NCBI RefSeq assembly: GCF_000025965.1
Contig: NC_006513.1
Location: 62,001-126,000, forward strand
From: Aromatoleum aromaticum EbN1
Lineage (GTDB): Bacteria; Pseudomonadota; Gammaproteobacteria; Burkholderiales; Rhodocyclaceae
Reading direction: 5' to 3'
Length of the DNA: 64,000 bases
Shown in pieces: positions 1-11,941 of the stretch (its first letter is position 1; the number at the start of each line of letters is the position of its first letter). A model generated the notes under the pieces. It did not search any database. It was not told the DNA's origin and saw only the letters and a list, made by a program, of their open reading frames with translations. The translations under genes and the position numbers were made by a program.

Positions 1-51
1 CGTTGATCCAGATCAAGCGGCGCAACGTTGTCGCGGCAGGACACGAAAAAG

Positions 52-222
52 TCAGCCGATATGGAATCCGGCCGTCAGTTGCTCCAGCGCTTCTGCGCTG
101 TGCCTGAGCCGCGCTATCGACGCGTTGCTGCCGCGGATCTCGGCGCTGCTGCGCTCGGCGAACGCGATCAGGACGATGAGACGCAGGCGAGTGCCCACTT
201 TCAGATGGAAAAAATTTGGCAT
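52..222 (-). pseudogene. Collapsed chemoreceptor (MCP) gene, both ends joined in frame
   Basis: A 56-codon frame starts with ATG at 222 and stops at 52. Its first ~20 residues (MPNFFHLKVGTRLRL, then a hydrophobic stretch) look like the N-terminus and first membrane helix of a methyl-accepting chemotaxis protein. The remaining ~35 residues (AERSSAEIRGSN... ending LEQLTAGFHIG) resemble the extreme C-terminal tail that follows the signalling hairpin of such receptors. The periplasmic, HAMP and signalling regions (normally ~450-500 residues) are absent. I infer one in-frame internal deletion that left the two termini. The product cannot be a working receptor. The similarity is judged by eye; the C-terminal half is the stronger match. 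Confidence 0.5.
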
Positions 223-347
223 GAAAACACCCCGGGGGAAATATTGAAGCGGAAACCGACGGGGTTCTTATCGGACCGGCGCAGCGAAACTTCAGGCGCG
301 TCGCCGTCCGCGCCGGGCCGCAGGCGGCTGCTCGGGGGTGAAACCGC

Positions 348-989
348 TCAGCGCGCGGTGTCCGGCTCGGCGCAAATCACATGCCGCACGAGCTTGGCGA
401 GCGAGTGAGCGCCCATCTTTTCCATCACTCTTGCGCGATGCACTTCGACGGTCTTGATGCTGATGCCGAGGACGTCGGCGATCTGCTTGTTGAGCTTGCC
501 GGCGATGATCAGGTCGAGCACTTCGCGTTCGCGCTGGGTCAGGCTGCCGAGGCGGCGCGTAGTCTCCGCTTCGAGCCGGCGCTTGCCGCGGCTTTCCTGT
601 TCGGCGGCGAGACACCCTTCGATCAGCCCGAGCATGTCGCGGTCGCCGAACGGTTTCTCGATGAAATCGACTGCGCCTTTCTTCACCGCCGACACCGCCA
701 TCGGCACGTCCCCGTGCCCGGTGATGAAAATCACCGGCAGCGTCGAACTCTGCCGGCGTAGTTCGTCGAACAGTTCGAAACCGCTCATGCCGGGCATCCG
801 CACGTCGAGCACCAGGCAGCCGGTCATCGCCGGCTGGTACGCGGCGAGAAACTGCTCCGCCGATTCGAAGGCGACAGCGCGGTAGCCGCTCGATTCGAGC
901 AGCCACACGAGCGAATCGCGCAGCGCCTCGTCGTCGTCGACGATGTAGATGTTCTGGTCAGGCACGCCGGACGATTGGCTCACTGGCAA
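348..989 (-). CDS. FixJ-family two-component response regulator
   Basis: 213 residues. An N-terminal receiver domain (about 13-130) has the acidic pocket VDDDE, the phospho-acceptor Asp62 in LVLDVRMPGMSG, Thr in FITGHG and Lys in EKPF. It is followed by a LuxR/FixJ-type helix-turn-helix (about 145-205; LTQREREVLDLI, then NKQIADVLGISIKTVEVHRARVM). Such regulators bind DNA after phosphorylation by a partner kinase. Its start overlaps the 3' end of the PAS sensor kinase gene by 32 bp, so the two are almost certainly co-transcribed and form a cognate pair. The target genes cannot be read from the sequence; the divergently transcribed binding-protein gene is the nearest candidate. Confidence 0.93.
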   Translation of the reverse strand: MPVSQSSGVPDQNIYIVDDDEALRDSLVWLLESSGYRAVAFESAEQFLAAYQPAMTGCLVLDVRMPGMSGFELFDELRRQSSTLPVIFITGHGDVPMAVSAVKKGAVDFIEKPFGDRDMLGLIEGCLAAEQESRGKRRLEAETTRRLGSLTQREREVLDLIIAGKLNKQIADVLGISIKTVEVHRARVMEKMGAHSLAKLVRHVICAEPDTAR

Positions 990-3774
990 CCTCGGTAGGC
1001 AGCGTAAAGGAGAAGATGGTACCGCCTTCGGGGTTCGAGTCGACTACCAGGCGCCCATCGTGGAACTCGATGATCGAACGGCAGATGTTCAGCCCCATCC
1101 CCATCCCTTCGGTCTTGGTCGTGTAGAACGGCGTGAAGAGGCGTGCACGAGCGTCCTCGTCGATGCCGTGACCGCGGTCCATGACCGACACTTCGATGGC
1201 GCTCGGCCCGAGCGCACGCGCACGCACGACCAGCACGCGTTGGTCGCGCGGCAGGTCGGACATCGAATCGAGGCCGTTCTTGACGAGATTCAGCACGACC
1301 TGCTCGATCATGATGCGGTCGGCAAACACTGCCGGCAGTCCTGCCGCGACATCCGCGACGATGCGCGAGCTCATCCGTCTGGCGTCGATCTCGGCGAACC
1401 CGATCGCGTCGTCGAGCACCTCGCCGATCTGCACCGCGCTGCGACGCGGCTCGCTCTTCTTCACGAACTCGCGCACGCGCCGGATGATCTTGCCGGCCCG
1501 CTCGGCCTGGAAGCTCGCTTTCTGCATCGCCACGAGCAGGTCTTCGCTGCGGACGTTCCCCGACTGGATGCGGGTCACGCAGCCCATGCAATAGTTCGCG
1601 ATCGCCGCCAGCGGCTGGTTGAGCTCGTGCGCCAGCGTCGAAGCCATCTCGCCCATCGTGATCAGGCGCGACGTGCGCTGCAGGCGCTCGGCCTGCTGGC
1701 GCGAGACTTCAGCCGTCTGCTTGCGCTCGGTGATGTCGGTAGCGATTCCCATGCGCACGACGCGGCCGTCGACCCAGCGGGTCGCGCGCTCGCGCACGTG
1801 GTACCAGCGTCCCGACAGCGGATGCTGCAGTTCGCCATCGAAGAGTTCGCGCGGCACGTCGGCGGGCTTGAGGGCGCGCGGATCGAGCCGGTAGTCGCCG
1901 CGCTCGGGCTGCGGCACCGCGACCCCCTGCACCGTCCGTCCGACCGCATCGAAACCATGGATGCTCTTGAATGCGCGGTTCGCGAACAGGATTTCGTCGC
2001 TGCCTGCGTCGGCGACGAACACCGCCGCTTCGAGCCCGTCGAGCACCGCCTCGAAGCGCTCGTGGGCGGCTTCGAGCGCCGCGCGGATGCGCTTGGGCTC
2101 GGTGATGTCGGTCACCGACGCCATCCAGCCGGTCTGCGTGCCGCTGTTGTCGATCAGCGGGGACAGGTAGAAGCGCGCGTCGAGCCGCTCGCCGTTCTTG
2201 CGCCGGATGCGCATCTCGAACCCTGCGGGCGGCGCACGCCCGAGCAGGGTCAGGTCGAGGTTGTCGCTGCACAGCTGCAGGTCCTCGAGCGGCCAGTACG
2301 GGAACGGCCGCGACACGCCGATGAGTTCCTCGGGCTCGAAGCCGACCATGCGGCAAAAAGCGGCATTCGCGTAGGTGATGCGTCCGTCGAGATCGATCGC
2401 GCGCATCCCGGTGACGACCGATTCCTCCATCGCCTTGCGGAACGACGACTCGGCGCGCAGCGCATCCTCGCCCGCCTTGCGACCGGTGATGTCGTGCGCG
2501 ACGGCGTAGACGAGCTTCTCCTCGCGCACCGGGTTGATGCTCCACGCGAGCCACTTGAAGCTGCCGTCGACGCAGCGGCAACGGTTCTCCAGGCTCACCG
2601 GCTCGCCGCCCGACAGCCGGCGCATCTGCTCGACAGTGTCCGAGACGTCGTCGGGGTGCACCAGATCGAGCAACGGGTGGCCAGGCAGATCGTCAGGGGC
2701 GTAGCCGAGAATCCGCTCGAATGCGGGGTTCGCGCGGCGGAACACGCCATCGAGGCCGACGATGCACAGCAGGTCGAGCGACAGGTTGAAGAGGCGGTCG
2801 CGTTCCTTCTCGACCTGCACGCGGCGCTGCACGTGGGTGCGCAGCAGCCACAGGCTCCACAGCACGATCACCGACAGGCCGAGGATCATCGCCGTCGGCA
2901 AGGCGTGAGGCAGCTGGCTGCCGGTGCGGAACGCGGTGGCCCGCAACGTCAGCCCGTTGCCCGGCGGATCGAGCGGGATCTGGTACGACACGCTCTCGTC
3001 GAGATCGCGCACGCGCGAATTGACCGCGAGGCTTTCGCCCTTGTCGCTGATCAGCGCGAGCCGGTATTTCTCGGCAAACCAGCTCGGCACGAGGTGGCGG
3101 ACCATGCGGTCGATCGAATACACGCCGACCACCGCGCCGAGGAATTCGCGCCCGCGCCGCGCCGGCACATAGACTTCGAGCACCACCTTGTCGCGCGGAT
3201 TCGCATAGGGCGCGCCATAACTCGGCCGTGAAAGTTCGCGCGCGCGGTAGAACGCCTGCGTCTGCAGCCCGGACAGCCCGTCGCCGACGAGCCAGTCGGT
3301 GGTGTCGAACGGCGCCGACCAGCGCACCGCCTCTTCCGGGCCGACCCACACGATGTTCACCAGCTCGGCGTTGTTCGCGATGTGCTGGTTCGCGCGCACC
3401 TGGAAACCGTCCATGTCGAGCGCGTCGGCGGCCAGGTCGCGCGCGAGCTGCCCGAGAAACTCCTCGGTGCCCTGCATGTGCAGGCGCATCGTCTGCTCCG
3501 CCCACTGGACGTCGCGCGCCACCGCGTTGCGCTCGCTCTCGGCTTCGCGCGTCTGCAGCAGCCACACCAGCGCGAGCATCGTCAGCGCGAACACGCCCAC
3601 CGCCACGTACGGCGCGGTCCAGTACCAGCGGGCTCGCGTGAAACGGGACGAATCGAGGTCGTTCATGAAAGCGAAGGCCAGGGCAGACGGCAGTTCCGGA
3701 ATGAAGCGCACGGCAACGAAAGCGTCGCCCGATGGCTCGAGCGCATTCTTGCCGCGGCGCGTCATCGGCGACAT
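958..3774 (-). CDS. Membrane PAS sensor histidine kinase, partner of the FixJ-type regulator
   Basis: 938 residues from the start at 3774, which has a plausible GGGGAAAG ribosome site; an internal ATG at 3666 (MNDLDSSRF) would give a more usual N-terminus. One membrane helix (about 53-73) is followed by a ~220-residue extracytoplasmic CHASE-like sensor region and a second helix (~295-312). Three PAS domains follow, the first two ending in typical DITGRK/DITEPK linkers. The kinase core has the H-box TLAHELNQPLAAI, N-box LVKNGLDSM and G-boxes DRGHGID and GMGMGLNI, which is the FixL/DctB-like HPK type. The ligand is unknown. The divergent periplasmic binding protein next door suggests sensing of a small organic or amino-acid-like solute, but that is inference from position only. 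Confidence 0.92.
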   Translation of the reverse strand: MSPMTRRGKNALEPSGDAFVAVRFIPELPSALAFAFMNDLDSSRFTRARWYWTAPYVAVGVFALTMLALVWLLQTREAESERNAVARDVQWAEQTMRLHMQGTEEFLGQLARDLAADALDMDGFQVRANQHIANNAELVNIVWVGPEEAVRWSAPFDTTDWLVGDGLSGLQTQAFYRARELSRPSYGAPYANPRDKVVLEVYVPARRGREFLGAVVGVYSIDRMVRHLVPSWFAEKYRLALISDKGESLAVNSRVRDLDESVSYQIPLDPPGNGLTLRATAFRTGSQLPHALPTAMILGLSVIVLWSLWLLRTHVQRRVQVEKERDRLFNLSLDLLCIVGLDGVFRRANPAFERILGYAPDDLPGHPLLDLVHPDDVSDTVEQMRRLSGGEPVSLENRCRCVDGSFKWLAWSINPVREEKLVYAVAHDITGRKAGEDALRAESSFRKAMEESVVTGMRAIDLDGRITYANAAFCRMVGFEPEELIGVSRPFPYWPLEDLQLCSDNLDLTLLGRAPPAGFEMRIRRKNGERLDARFYLSPLIDNSGTQTGWMASVTDITEPKRIRAALEAAHERFEAVLDGLEAAVFVADAGSDEILFANRAFKSIHGFDAVGRTVQGVAVPQPERGDYRLDPRALKPADVPRELFDGELQHPLSGRWYHVRERATRWVDGRVVRMGIATDITERKQTAEVSRQQAERLQRTSRLITMGEMASTLAHELNQPLAAIANYCMGCVTRIQSGNVRSEDLLVAMQKASFQAERAGKIIRRVREFVKKSEPRRSAVQIGEVLDDAIGFAEIDARRMSSRIVADVAAGLPAVFADRIMIEQVVLNLVKNGLDSMSDLPRDQRVLVVRARALGPSAIEVSVMDRGHGIDEDARARLFTPFYTTKTEGMGMGLNICRSIIEFHDGRLVVDSNPEGGTIFSFTLPTEVASEPIVRRA

Positions 3775-3919
3775 CGGGTCTTTCCCCTACCGTCGGAGCC
3801 GATTCAGGAGGCCCGCACGCGAGATGGGAGGCGGTCCCGCGTTGCGGGTTTTCGCCAATTCTTGCCCGGCCGCATGTCGCGTAAATTGCGTCTTCGACGA
3901 CAACCACGGCGGACTTCGC

Positions 3920-5098
3920 GTGCCACGCCTGATCCTTGCCCTATTGTGCCTGCTCGCGCTGTCGGTCCAAGCCGCGCCACCGCTGCGGATCGGCGTGTCC
4001 GGTCCCTTCACGGGCGGCTCGAGCCCGATGGGCATCTCGATGCGCGAGGGGATCCGCATCGCCGCGGCCGAAATCAACGCCGGCGGCGGCGTCCTCGGCC
4101 GGCCCATCGAACTCGTCGAACGCGACGACGAGGCGCGCAACGAGCGCGGCGCCCAGGTCGTCCAGGAACTCATCGAGAAGGAGCACGTCGTCGCCGGCCT
4201 CGGCATCGTCAACACCGGCGTCGCGCTCGCGAGCCAGCGCGCATACCAGCACGCGCGCATTCCGGTGATCACGTCGGTGGCGACCGGCTCGGTCATCACG
4301 AAGCAGTTCGTACCGCCGCAATATCCGGACAATTTCGTCTTCCGCATCTCCGCCAACGACACGCTGCAGGCGGCGATGATCGTCATGGAGGCGATCGACC
4401 GGCGCGGCCTGAAGCGGGTGTCGATCTTCCACGATGCGACCAATTACGGCCAGCTCGGACGCGAGGACCTGGAGCGGGCACTCGCCGCACGCGGCGTCCA
4501 TCCGGTCACGGTCGAGCGCTTCCAGATCCGCGAATCCGACATGACGACGCAGCTGCGCCGCGCACGCGAGGCCGGCGCCGAAGCGATCCTGACCTACGGC
4601 ATCGGCCCCGAACTCGCGCAGATCGCCAACGGCATGGCGCGGATGAACTGGCGCGTGCCGCTGATCGGCAGCTGGACGCTGGCGATGTCGAACTTCATCG
4701 ACAACGCCGGGCCAAACGCCGAGGGCGCGCGGATGCCGCAGACCTTCATCGCCGAGCCGACGACGCCAGGGCGCCGCGCGTTCCTCGACGCCTGGAAAAA
4801 ATCCAGCGGCAGCGCGCGTATCCCGGTGCCGCCGGCCGCGGCGCAAGGGTATGATTCCCTCCTATTGCTCGCCGCCGCAATCCGGCAGGCAGGCAGCACG
4901 GAAGGCGACCGGATACGCGAGGCGCTTGAAGAACTGCGCGAGAAGGTCGAGGGAGTCATCATGACTTATCACCAGCCCTTCTCGAAGGACAACCACGAGA
5001 CCATCACCAGCGTCCATGACATTTTCATGGGCGAGGTACGAGACGGCAAAGTGGTGTTCGCCTACGACGAGGATCGGCGCAGAGCGTCAGGCAAATGA
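3920..5098 (+). CDS. Periplasmic branched-chain amino-acid-type ABC substrate-binding protein
   Basis: 392 residues from GTG at 3920, chosen because it gives a clean signal peptide (VPRLILALLCLLALSVQA, cleaved near QAAPP). The mature protein starts LRIGVSGPFTGGSSPMG and has the two-lobed type I binding fold of the LivJ/Leu-Ile-Val family (GIRIAAAEINAGGGVLGRPIELVERDDE; VISIFHD-like second-lobe strand; QGYDSLLLLAAAIRQAG). No permease or ATPase genes lie beside it, so it is either an orphan binding protein working with a distant transporter or a sensor accessory for the divergent two-component system. Isolated binding proteins of this family next to PAS kinases are common in soil betaproteobacteria. 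Substrate not predictable. Confidence 0.9.
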   Translation: MPRLILALLCLLALSVQAAPPLRIGVSGPFTGGSSPMGISMREGIRIAAAEINAGGGVLGRPIELVERDDEARNERGAQVVQELIEKEHVVAGLGIVNTGVALASQRAYQHARIPVITSVATGSVITKQFVPPQYPDNFVFRISANDTLQAAMIVMEAIDRRGLKRVSIFHDATNYGQLGREDLERALAARGVHPVTVERFQIRESDMTTQLRRAREAGAEAILTYGIGPELAQIANGMARMNWRVPLIGSWTLAMSNFIDNAGPNAEGARMPQTFIAEPTTPGRRAFLDAWKKSSGSARIPVPPAAAQGYDSLLLLAAAIRQAGSTEGDRIREALEELREKVEGVIMTYHQPFSKDNHETITSVHDIFMGEVRDGKVVFAYDEDRRRASGK

Positions 5099-5126
5099 GC
5101 CGGGCGCTTCCTCTCCCGTTTTACCC

Positions 5127-5177
5127 ATCGGCCGGGGGACCTCTCCCTCCCTCCCTCTCCCCCGGCCGATTTTTTTC
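5127..5177 (+). terminator. Rho-independent terminator after the binding-protein gene
   Basis: A 13-bp perfect stem (5127-5139 ATCGGCCGGGGGA with 5158-5170) encloses an 18-base CT-rich loop and is followed at once by seven T residues. It lies 29 bp past the stop codon of the binding-protein gene. Confidence 0.9.
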
Positions 5178-5386
5178 TGCCGGTCCGCATCTTTCGCCGC
5201 CGCGCACTTTTGCGCGACTTGGCGCCGCCGCGACCGCTTCCGCCTCCCCCTCGCTTGGCAACTTCGGCCCGCGCCGCGGCGAAACACGTTCAACCTGGTC
5301 ATTCGCTTCCCGCGAGGGGTTGCCTGCGATCCTGCCTGCAAGACTCCCGCCGTGAACCGCTCGTCGTGAAATTTGCCGCGCTTTTA

Positions 5387-5415
5387 TTGCACATCACGAA
5401 AACACATTTTAGAAT
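5387..5415 (+). promoter_or_regulatory. Sigma70-type promoter of the pyruvate dehydrogenase operon
   Basis: TTGCAC at 5387-5392 and TAGAAT at 5410-5415 are separated by exactly 17 bases, giving a start near 5422 and a ~95-base leader before aceE. It is the best match in the 419-bp gap between the binding-protein gene and aceE; the rest of that gap (5178-5386) is GC-rich with no gene I can support. Confidence 0.65.
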
Positions 5416-5424
5416 GTGAAACTT

Positions 5425-5446
5425 GCCGACCGGATGCAGGGTCGGC
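5425..5446 (+). promoter_or_regulatory. Inverted repeat at the start of the aceE leader
   Basis: GCCGACC (5425-5431) pairs with GGTCGGC (5440-5446) across an 8-base gap, directly at or just after the predicted transcription start. It could be a protein operator (for example for a PdhR-like GntR regulator) or an RNA hairpin; the sequence does not decide. Confidence 0.4.
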
Positions 5447-5517
5447 GATCCACGATTCAGCTCCGACTGCTCCACAAGAGCGGAAACCGCAAACCTCAAT
5501 CGATGAGGAGACAGAGA

Positions 5518-8193
<2,676 letters not shown>

Positions 8194-8214
8194 GCGCCCC
8201 AGGGAGACAACAAC

Positions 8215-9966
8215 ATGAGCGAACTCATTGAAGTGAAAGTCCCGGACATCGGCGATTACGCCGACGTCCCGGTGATCGAGCTGTTCGTCAAGCCCGGTGA
8301 CACGATCAAGGTCGAGGACCCGATCGCGACGCTCGAGTCGGACAAGGCGACGATGGACGTGCCCTCGACCGCCGCCGGCGTCGTGCGCGAAGTGCTGGTG
8401 CAGGTTGGCGACCGCGTGGCCGAAGGCAAGGTGCTGATCAAGGTCGAGGCAGCCGGCGCCGAAAACACCGCTGCACCGGAAGCCGCCGGCAACGCGGCGG
8501 CGCAGGCGACCCCTGCGAGTTCCGGCGCGGCGTTGGAACAGTCGGAAGCGTCCGCCCCCTCGGCCGCCTCCGCCGCAACTGCGTCGGCCCCGACCCCAAC
8601 CCCGACCTCCGCCCCCGCCGCAACCGGAGGCAGCACCGAAGTGAGAGTCCCGGACATCGGCGACTTCTCGGACGTCCCGGTGATCGAGCTGTTCGTCAAG
8701 GTCGGCGACACGATCAAGGTCGAGGACTCGATCGCGACGCTCGAATCGGACAAGGCGACGATGGATGTGCCGTCATCGGCCGCCGGCGTTGTCAGGGAAG
8801 TGAAAATAAAAGTCGGCGACCGGGTTTCCGAAGGCGCAGTGCTGATCGTCGTTGACAGCGCCGCTGGTGCGGCTACCGCCCCCGCTCCCGCTGCAACGCC
8901 CGCTACCGCCCGCATCGCAGCCGCCGACGCGACGCCCGCCGATGCGCCCGAGGCGTTCGAGCAGTCGAAGCTGTCCGCCCCTGCGGCGGGCCAGGCCGGC
9001 GCCCCGTCCGCAGTGGCCCTCGGCGGCAGGGTGCATGCGAGCCCGTCCGTGCGTGCCTACGGTCGCGAACTCGGCGTCGATCTCGCCCAGGTCCGCGCGA
9101 CCGGACCGAAAGGCCGCGTTGTTCGGGAGGATGTCACCGCGTTCGTCAAAGGTGCGATGCAGACCGGCATCGTCCCGGGCAAGGCGGCTGCGGCCGGCGC
9201 GGGCGTGAGTCTTGGCGGCGGGCTCGATCTGCTGCCGTGGCCGAAAGTAGATTTCTCGAAGTTCGGCGAGATTGAAACCAAGCCGCTGTCGCGGATCAAG
9301 AAGATCTCCGGCCAGAACCTCGCGCGCAACTGGGTGATGATCCCGGCGGTCACGTACCACGAGGACGCCGACATCACCGACCTCGAAGCTTTCCGCGTCG
9401 CGATCAACAAGGAAAACGAGAAGTCCGGCAAGAAGCTGACGATGCTCGCGTTCATCATCAAGGCTTCGGTGCGCGCGCTGCAGCAGTTCCCGGAGTTCAA
9501 CACCTCGCTCGACGCGAGCGGTGGTGAAATGAGCCTGGTCTACAAGAAGTACTTCAACATCGCGTTCGCCGCCGACACGCCGAACGGGCTCGTCGTGCCG
9601 GTCATCAAGAACGCCGACCGAAAGAGCGTGTTCGAGATCGCCGCCGAATCGGGCGAACTCGCGAAGAAGGCACGCGACGGCAAACTCGGTCCGGCCGACA
9701 TGTCCGGCGCGTGCTTCACGATCTCTAGCCTCGGCGGCATCGGTGGCACCTACTTCGCGCCGATCGTGAACGCGCCCGAAGTCGCGATCCTCGGTGTCAA
9801 CAAGTCGGCCATGAAGCCGATATGGGACGGCAAGCAGTTCGTGCCGCGTCTAACCTTGCCGATGTCGCTGACTGCCGATCATCGGGTCATCGACGGGGCG
9901 CTCGCGACGCGCTTCAACGTCTATCTCGCCCAACTCTTGTCCGACTTCCGTCGGGTCATGCTGTAA
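8215..9966 (+). CDS. aceF: Dihydrolipoamide acetyltransferase, pyruvate dehydrogenase E2
   Basis: 583 residues. Two lipoyl domains (about 2-78 and 142-216) each carry the lipoylated lysine in ESDKATMDVPS. They are joined and followed by Ala/Pro/Thr-rich flexible linkers. A peripheral-subunit-binding domain follows (about 275-312; ASPSVRAYGRELGVDL, GPKGRVVREDV), and then the catalytic acyltransferase domain with the active-site motif TADHRVIDGA near the C-terminus. E2 forms the core of the complex and transfers acetyl groups to CoA. Two lipoyl domains is a common number in betaproteobacteria (E. coli has three). The start is preceded by AGGGAGAC. 12 bp separate it from lpdA. Confidence 0.98.
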   Translation: MSELIEVKVPDIGDYADVPVIELFVKPGDTIKVEDPIATLESDKATMDVPSTAAGVVREVLVQVGDRVAEGKVLIKVEAAGAENTAAPEAAGNAAAQATPASSGAALEQSEASAPSAASAATASAPTPTPTSAPAATGGSTEVRVPDIGDFSDVPVIELFVKVGDTIKVEDSIATLESDKATMDVPSSAAGVVREVKIKVGDRVSEGAVLIVVDSAAGAATAPAPAATPATARIAAADATPADAPEAFEQSKLSAPAAGQAGAPSAVALGGRVHASPSVRAYGRELGVDLAQVRATGPKGRVVREDVTAFVKGAMQTGIVPGKAAAAGAGVSLGGGLDLLPWPKVDFSKFGEIETKPLSRIKKISGQNLARNWVMIPAVTYHEDADITDLEAFRVAINKENEKSGKKLTMLAFIIKASVRALQQFPEFNTSLDASGGEMSLVYKKYFNIAFAADTPNGLVVPVIKNADRKSVFEIAAESGELAKKARDGKLGPADMSGACFTISSLGGIGGTYFAPIVNAPEVAILGVNKSAMKPIWDGKQFVPRLTLPMSLTADHRVIDGALATRFNVYLAQLLSDFRRVML

Positions 9967-9978
9967 GGAGGCCGTGAC

Positions 9979-11826
9979 ATGAGCCAGATCGTTGAAGTGA
10001 AAGTCCCGGACATCGGGGATTTCTCCGACGTCCCCGTCATCGAGCTGTTCGTGAAGCCGGGCGACTCGATCAAGGTCGATGAGTCGATCTGCACGCTGGA
10101 ATCCGACAAGGCGACGATGGATGTGCCGTCGTCGGCCGAGGGCGTCATCCGTGAAGTCCTCGTCAAGGTCGGCGACCGCGTCGGCGAAGGCGCGGTGCTG
10201 CTGAAAGTCGAGCCGCAGGGCGCAGGGGCCGCACCGGCGGGGGCCGGCGAGGCGAAGCCCGTTCCGGCCGCTGCAGCGCCTGCGGCGTCCCCATCCCCCT
10301 CAGCGGCGGCACCGGCGCAGACTGCCGCGAAATCGGGTGCCTACGCGGGCTCCGTCGACCTCGAGTGCGACATGCTCGTACTCGGCGCCGGCCCCGGCGG
10401 CTACTCAGCAGCGTTCCGCGCGGCCGACCTCGGCCTCAAGACGGTCATCGTCGAGCGCTACGCCACGCTCGGCGGCGTGTGCCTGAACGTCGGTTGCATT
10501 CCGTCGAAAGCGCTGCTGCACGTCGCCCAGGTCATGGACGAAGCCGAGCACATGGCCGTGGCCGGCATCAAGTTCGCGAAGCCCGAAGTCGACCTCGACG
10601 CGCTGCGCGCGCACAAGGACAAGGTCGTCGGCAAGCTCACCGCCGGCCTCGCCGGCATGGCCAAAGGCCGCAAGGTCGAGGTCGTGCGCGGCCTCGGCAC
10701 TTTCCTCGACGCGAACCATCTCGAAGTCGAGCTGAGCTCCGGCAGCGGTCAGGACAAGACCGGCGAGAAGAAAGTCGTGCGCTTCAAGCAATGCATCATC
10801 GCCGCCGGCTCGGCCGCGGTGCATCTGCCGTTCATCCCGAAGGATCCGCGCATCGTCGACTCGACCGGCGCGCTCGAGCTGCGCACTTCCGACGGCAAGG
10901 CGCCCGCGAAGATGCTCGTCATCGGCGGCGGCATCATCGGCCTCGAGATGGCGACTGTCTATTCGACGCTCGGTACCCGCGTCGATGTCGTCGAGATGCT
11001 CGACGCGCTGATGCAGGGCCCGGACCGCGACGCGGTCAAGGTGTGGGAGAAGCAGAATGCGCAGCGCTTCGACAACATCATGCTGAAGACGAAGACCGTC
11101 GCCGTCGAGGCGAAGGACGACGGCCTGTGGGTGACGTTCGAAGGCGAAAAGGCTCCGCAGGGCCCGCAGCGCTACGACATGATCCTGCAGGCGGCCGGCC
11201 GCAGCCCGAACGGCAAGAAGATCGGCGCCGACAGGGCAGGGGTGGTCGTCACCGACCGCGGCTTCATCGAAGTCGATGCGCAGATGCGCACGAACGTGCC
11301 GCACATCTTCGCGATCGGCGACGTCAATGGCAACCCGATGCTCGCACACAAGGCGGTGCACGAGGGGCACGTCGCGGCCGAAGTCGCCGCCGGCGAGACA
11401 CAAGGCAAGTCGGAGCTCGCCCGGTCGGCGTTCGACGCGACCGTGATCCCAAGCGTCGCCTACACGCACCCGGAAGTCGCGTGGGTCGGATTCACCGAAG
11501 AGCAGGCGAAGAAGGAAGGCCGCAAGGTCGAGACCGCCAAGTTCCCGTGGGCAGCTTCGGGACGCGCGATCGCGAACGGCGCCGACTACGGCTTCACGAA
11601 GCTCATCTTCGACGCCGAAACGCATCGCATCATCGGCGGCGCGATCGTCGGCCCGTCTGCAGGCGACATGATCGGCGAAGTGTGCCTCGCGATCGAGATG
11701 GGCGCGGACGCGGTCGACATCGGCAGGACGATCCATCCGCACCCGACCTTGGGCGAGACCATCGGCCTCGCCGGCGAAGTCGCGCACGGTAGCTGCACCG
11801 ACATCCCGCCGATGCGCAAAAAATAG
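9979..11826 (+). CDS. lpdA: Dihydrolipoamide dehydrogenase (E3) with N-terminal lipoyl domain
   Basis: 615 residues, longer than the ~475 of ordinary E3 because an extra lipoyl domain (about 4-78, ESDKATMDVPS) and an Ala/Pro linker precede the flavoprotein. The E3 part has the FAD-binding LGAGPGGYSAAFRAADLG, the redox disulfide GGVCLNVGCIPSK, the NAD-binding VIGGGIIGLEMATVYSTLG, the FAIGDVNGNPMLAHKA segment and the C-terminal catalytic HPHPTLGE. It reoxidises dihydrolipoyl groups with NAD+. Lipoyl-E3 fusions are known in Neisseria, Ralstonia and Azoarcus relatives. Its lipoyl domain is almost identical in DNA and protein to those of aceF, suggesting duplication or gene conversion in the operon. 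Confidence 0.98.
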   Translation: MSQIVEVKVPDIGDFSDVPVIELFVKPGDSIKVDESICTLESDKATMDVPSSAEGVIREVLVKVGDRVGEGAVLLKVEPQGAGAAPAGAGEAKPVPAAAAPAASPSPSAAAPAQTAAKSGAYAGSVDLECDMLVLGAGPGGYSAAFRAADLGLKTVIVERYATLGGVCLNVGCIPSKALLHVAQVMDEAEHMAVAGIKFAKPEVDLDALRAHKDKVVGKLTAGLAGMAKGRKVEVVRGLGTFLDANHLEVELSSGSGQDKTGEKKVVRFKQCIIAAGSAAVHLPFIPKDPRIVDSTGALELRTSDGKAPAKMLVIGGGIIGLEMATVYSTLGTRVDVVEMLDALMQGPDRDAVKVWEKQNAQRFDNIMLKTKTVAVEAKDDGLWVTFEGEKAPQGPQRYDMILQAAGRSPNGKKIGADRAGVVVTDRGFIEVDAQMRTNVPHIFAIGDVNGNPMLAHKAVHEGHVAAEVAAGETQGKSELARSAFDATVIPSVAYTHPEVAWVGFTEEQAKKEGRKVETAKFPWAASGRAIANGADYGFTKLIFDAETHRIIGGAIVGPSAGDMIGEVCLAIEMGADAVDIGRTIHPHPTLGETIGLAGEVAHGSCTDIPPMRKK

Positions 11827-11852
11827 GCTCGACCGCTTCACGGAGCAAGCAC

Positions 11853-11873
11853 GGGGCGCTGCGGCGCCCCTGT
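11853..11873 (+). terminator. Probable terminator after lpdA
   Basis: GGGGCGC (11853-11859), a TGCG loop and GCGCCCC (11864-11870), followed by only a short TGTTT. It sits 26 bp past the lpdA stop, between two convergent transcription units. The T-run is weak. Confidence 0.5.
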
Positions 11874-11941
11874 TTCATCCGGCCTCGGCCATCGAAAAAA
11901 GGCCGGGGCAGCGGCCGACTGCAGGATGCTTTTCCCCGCCT

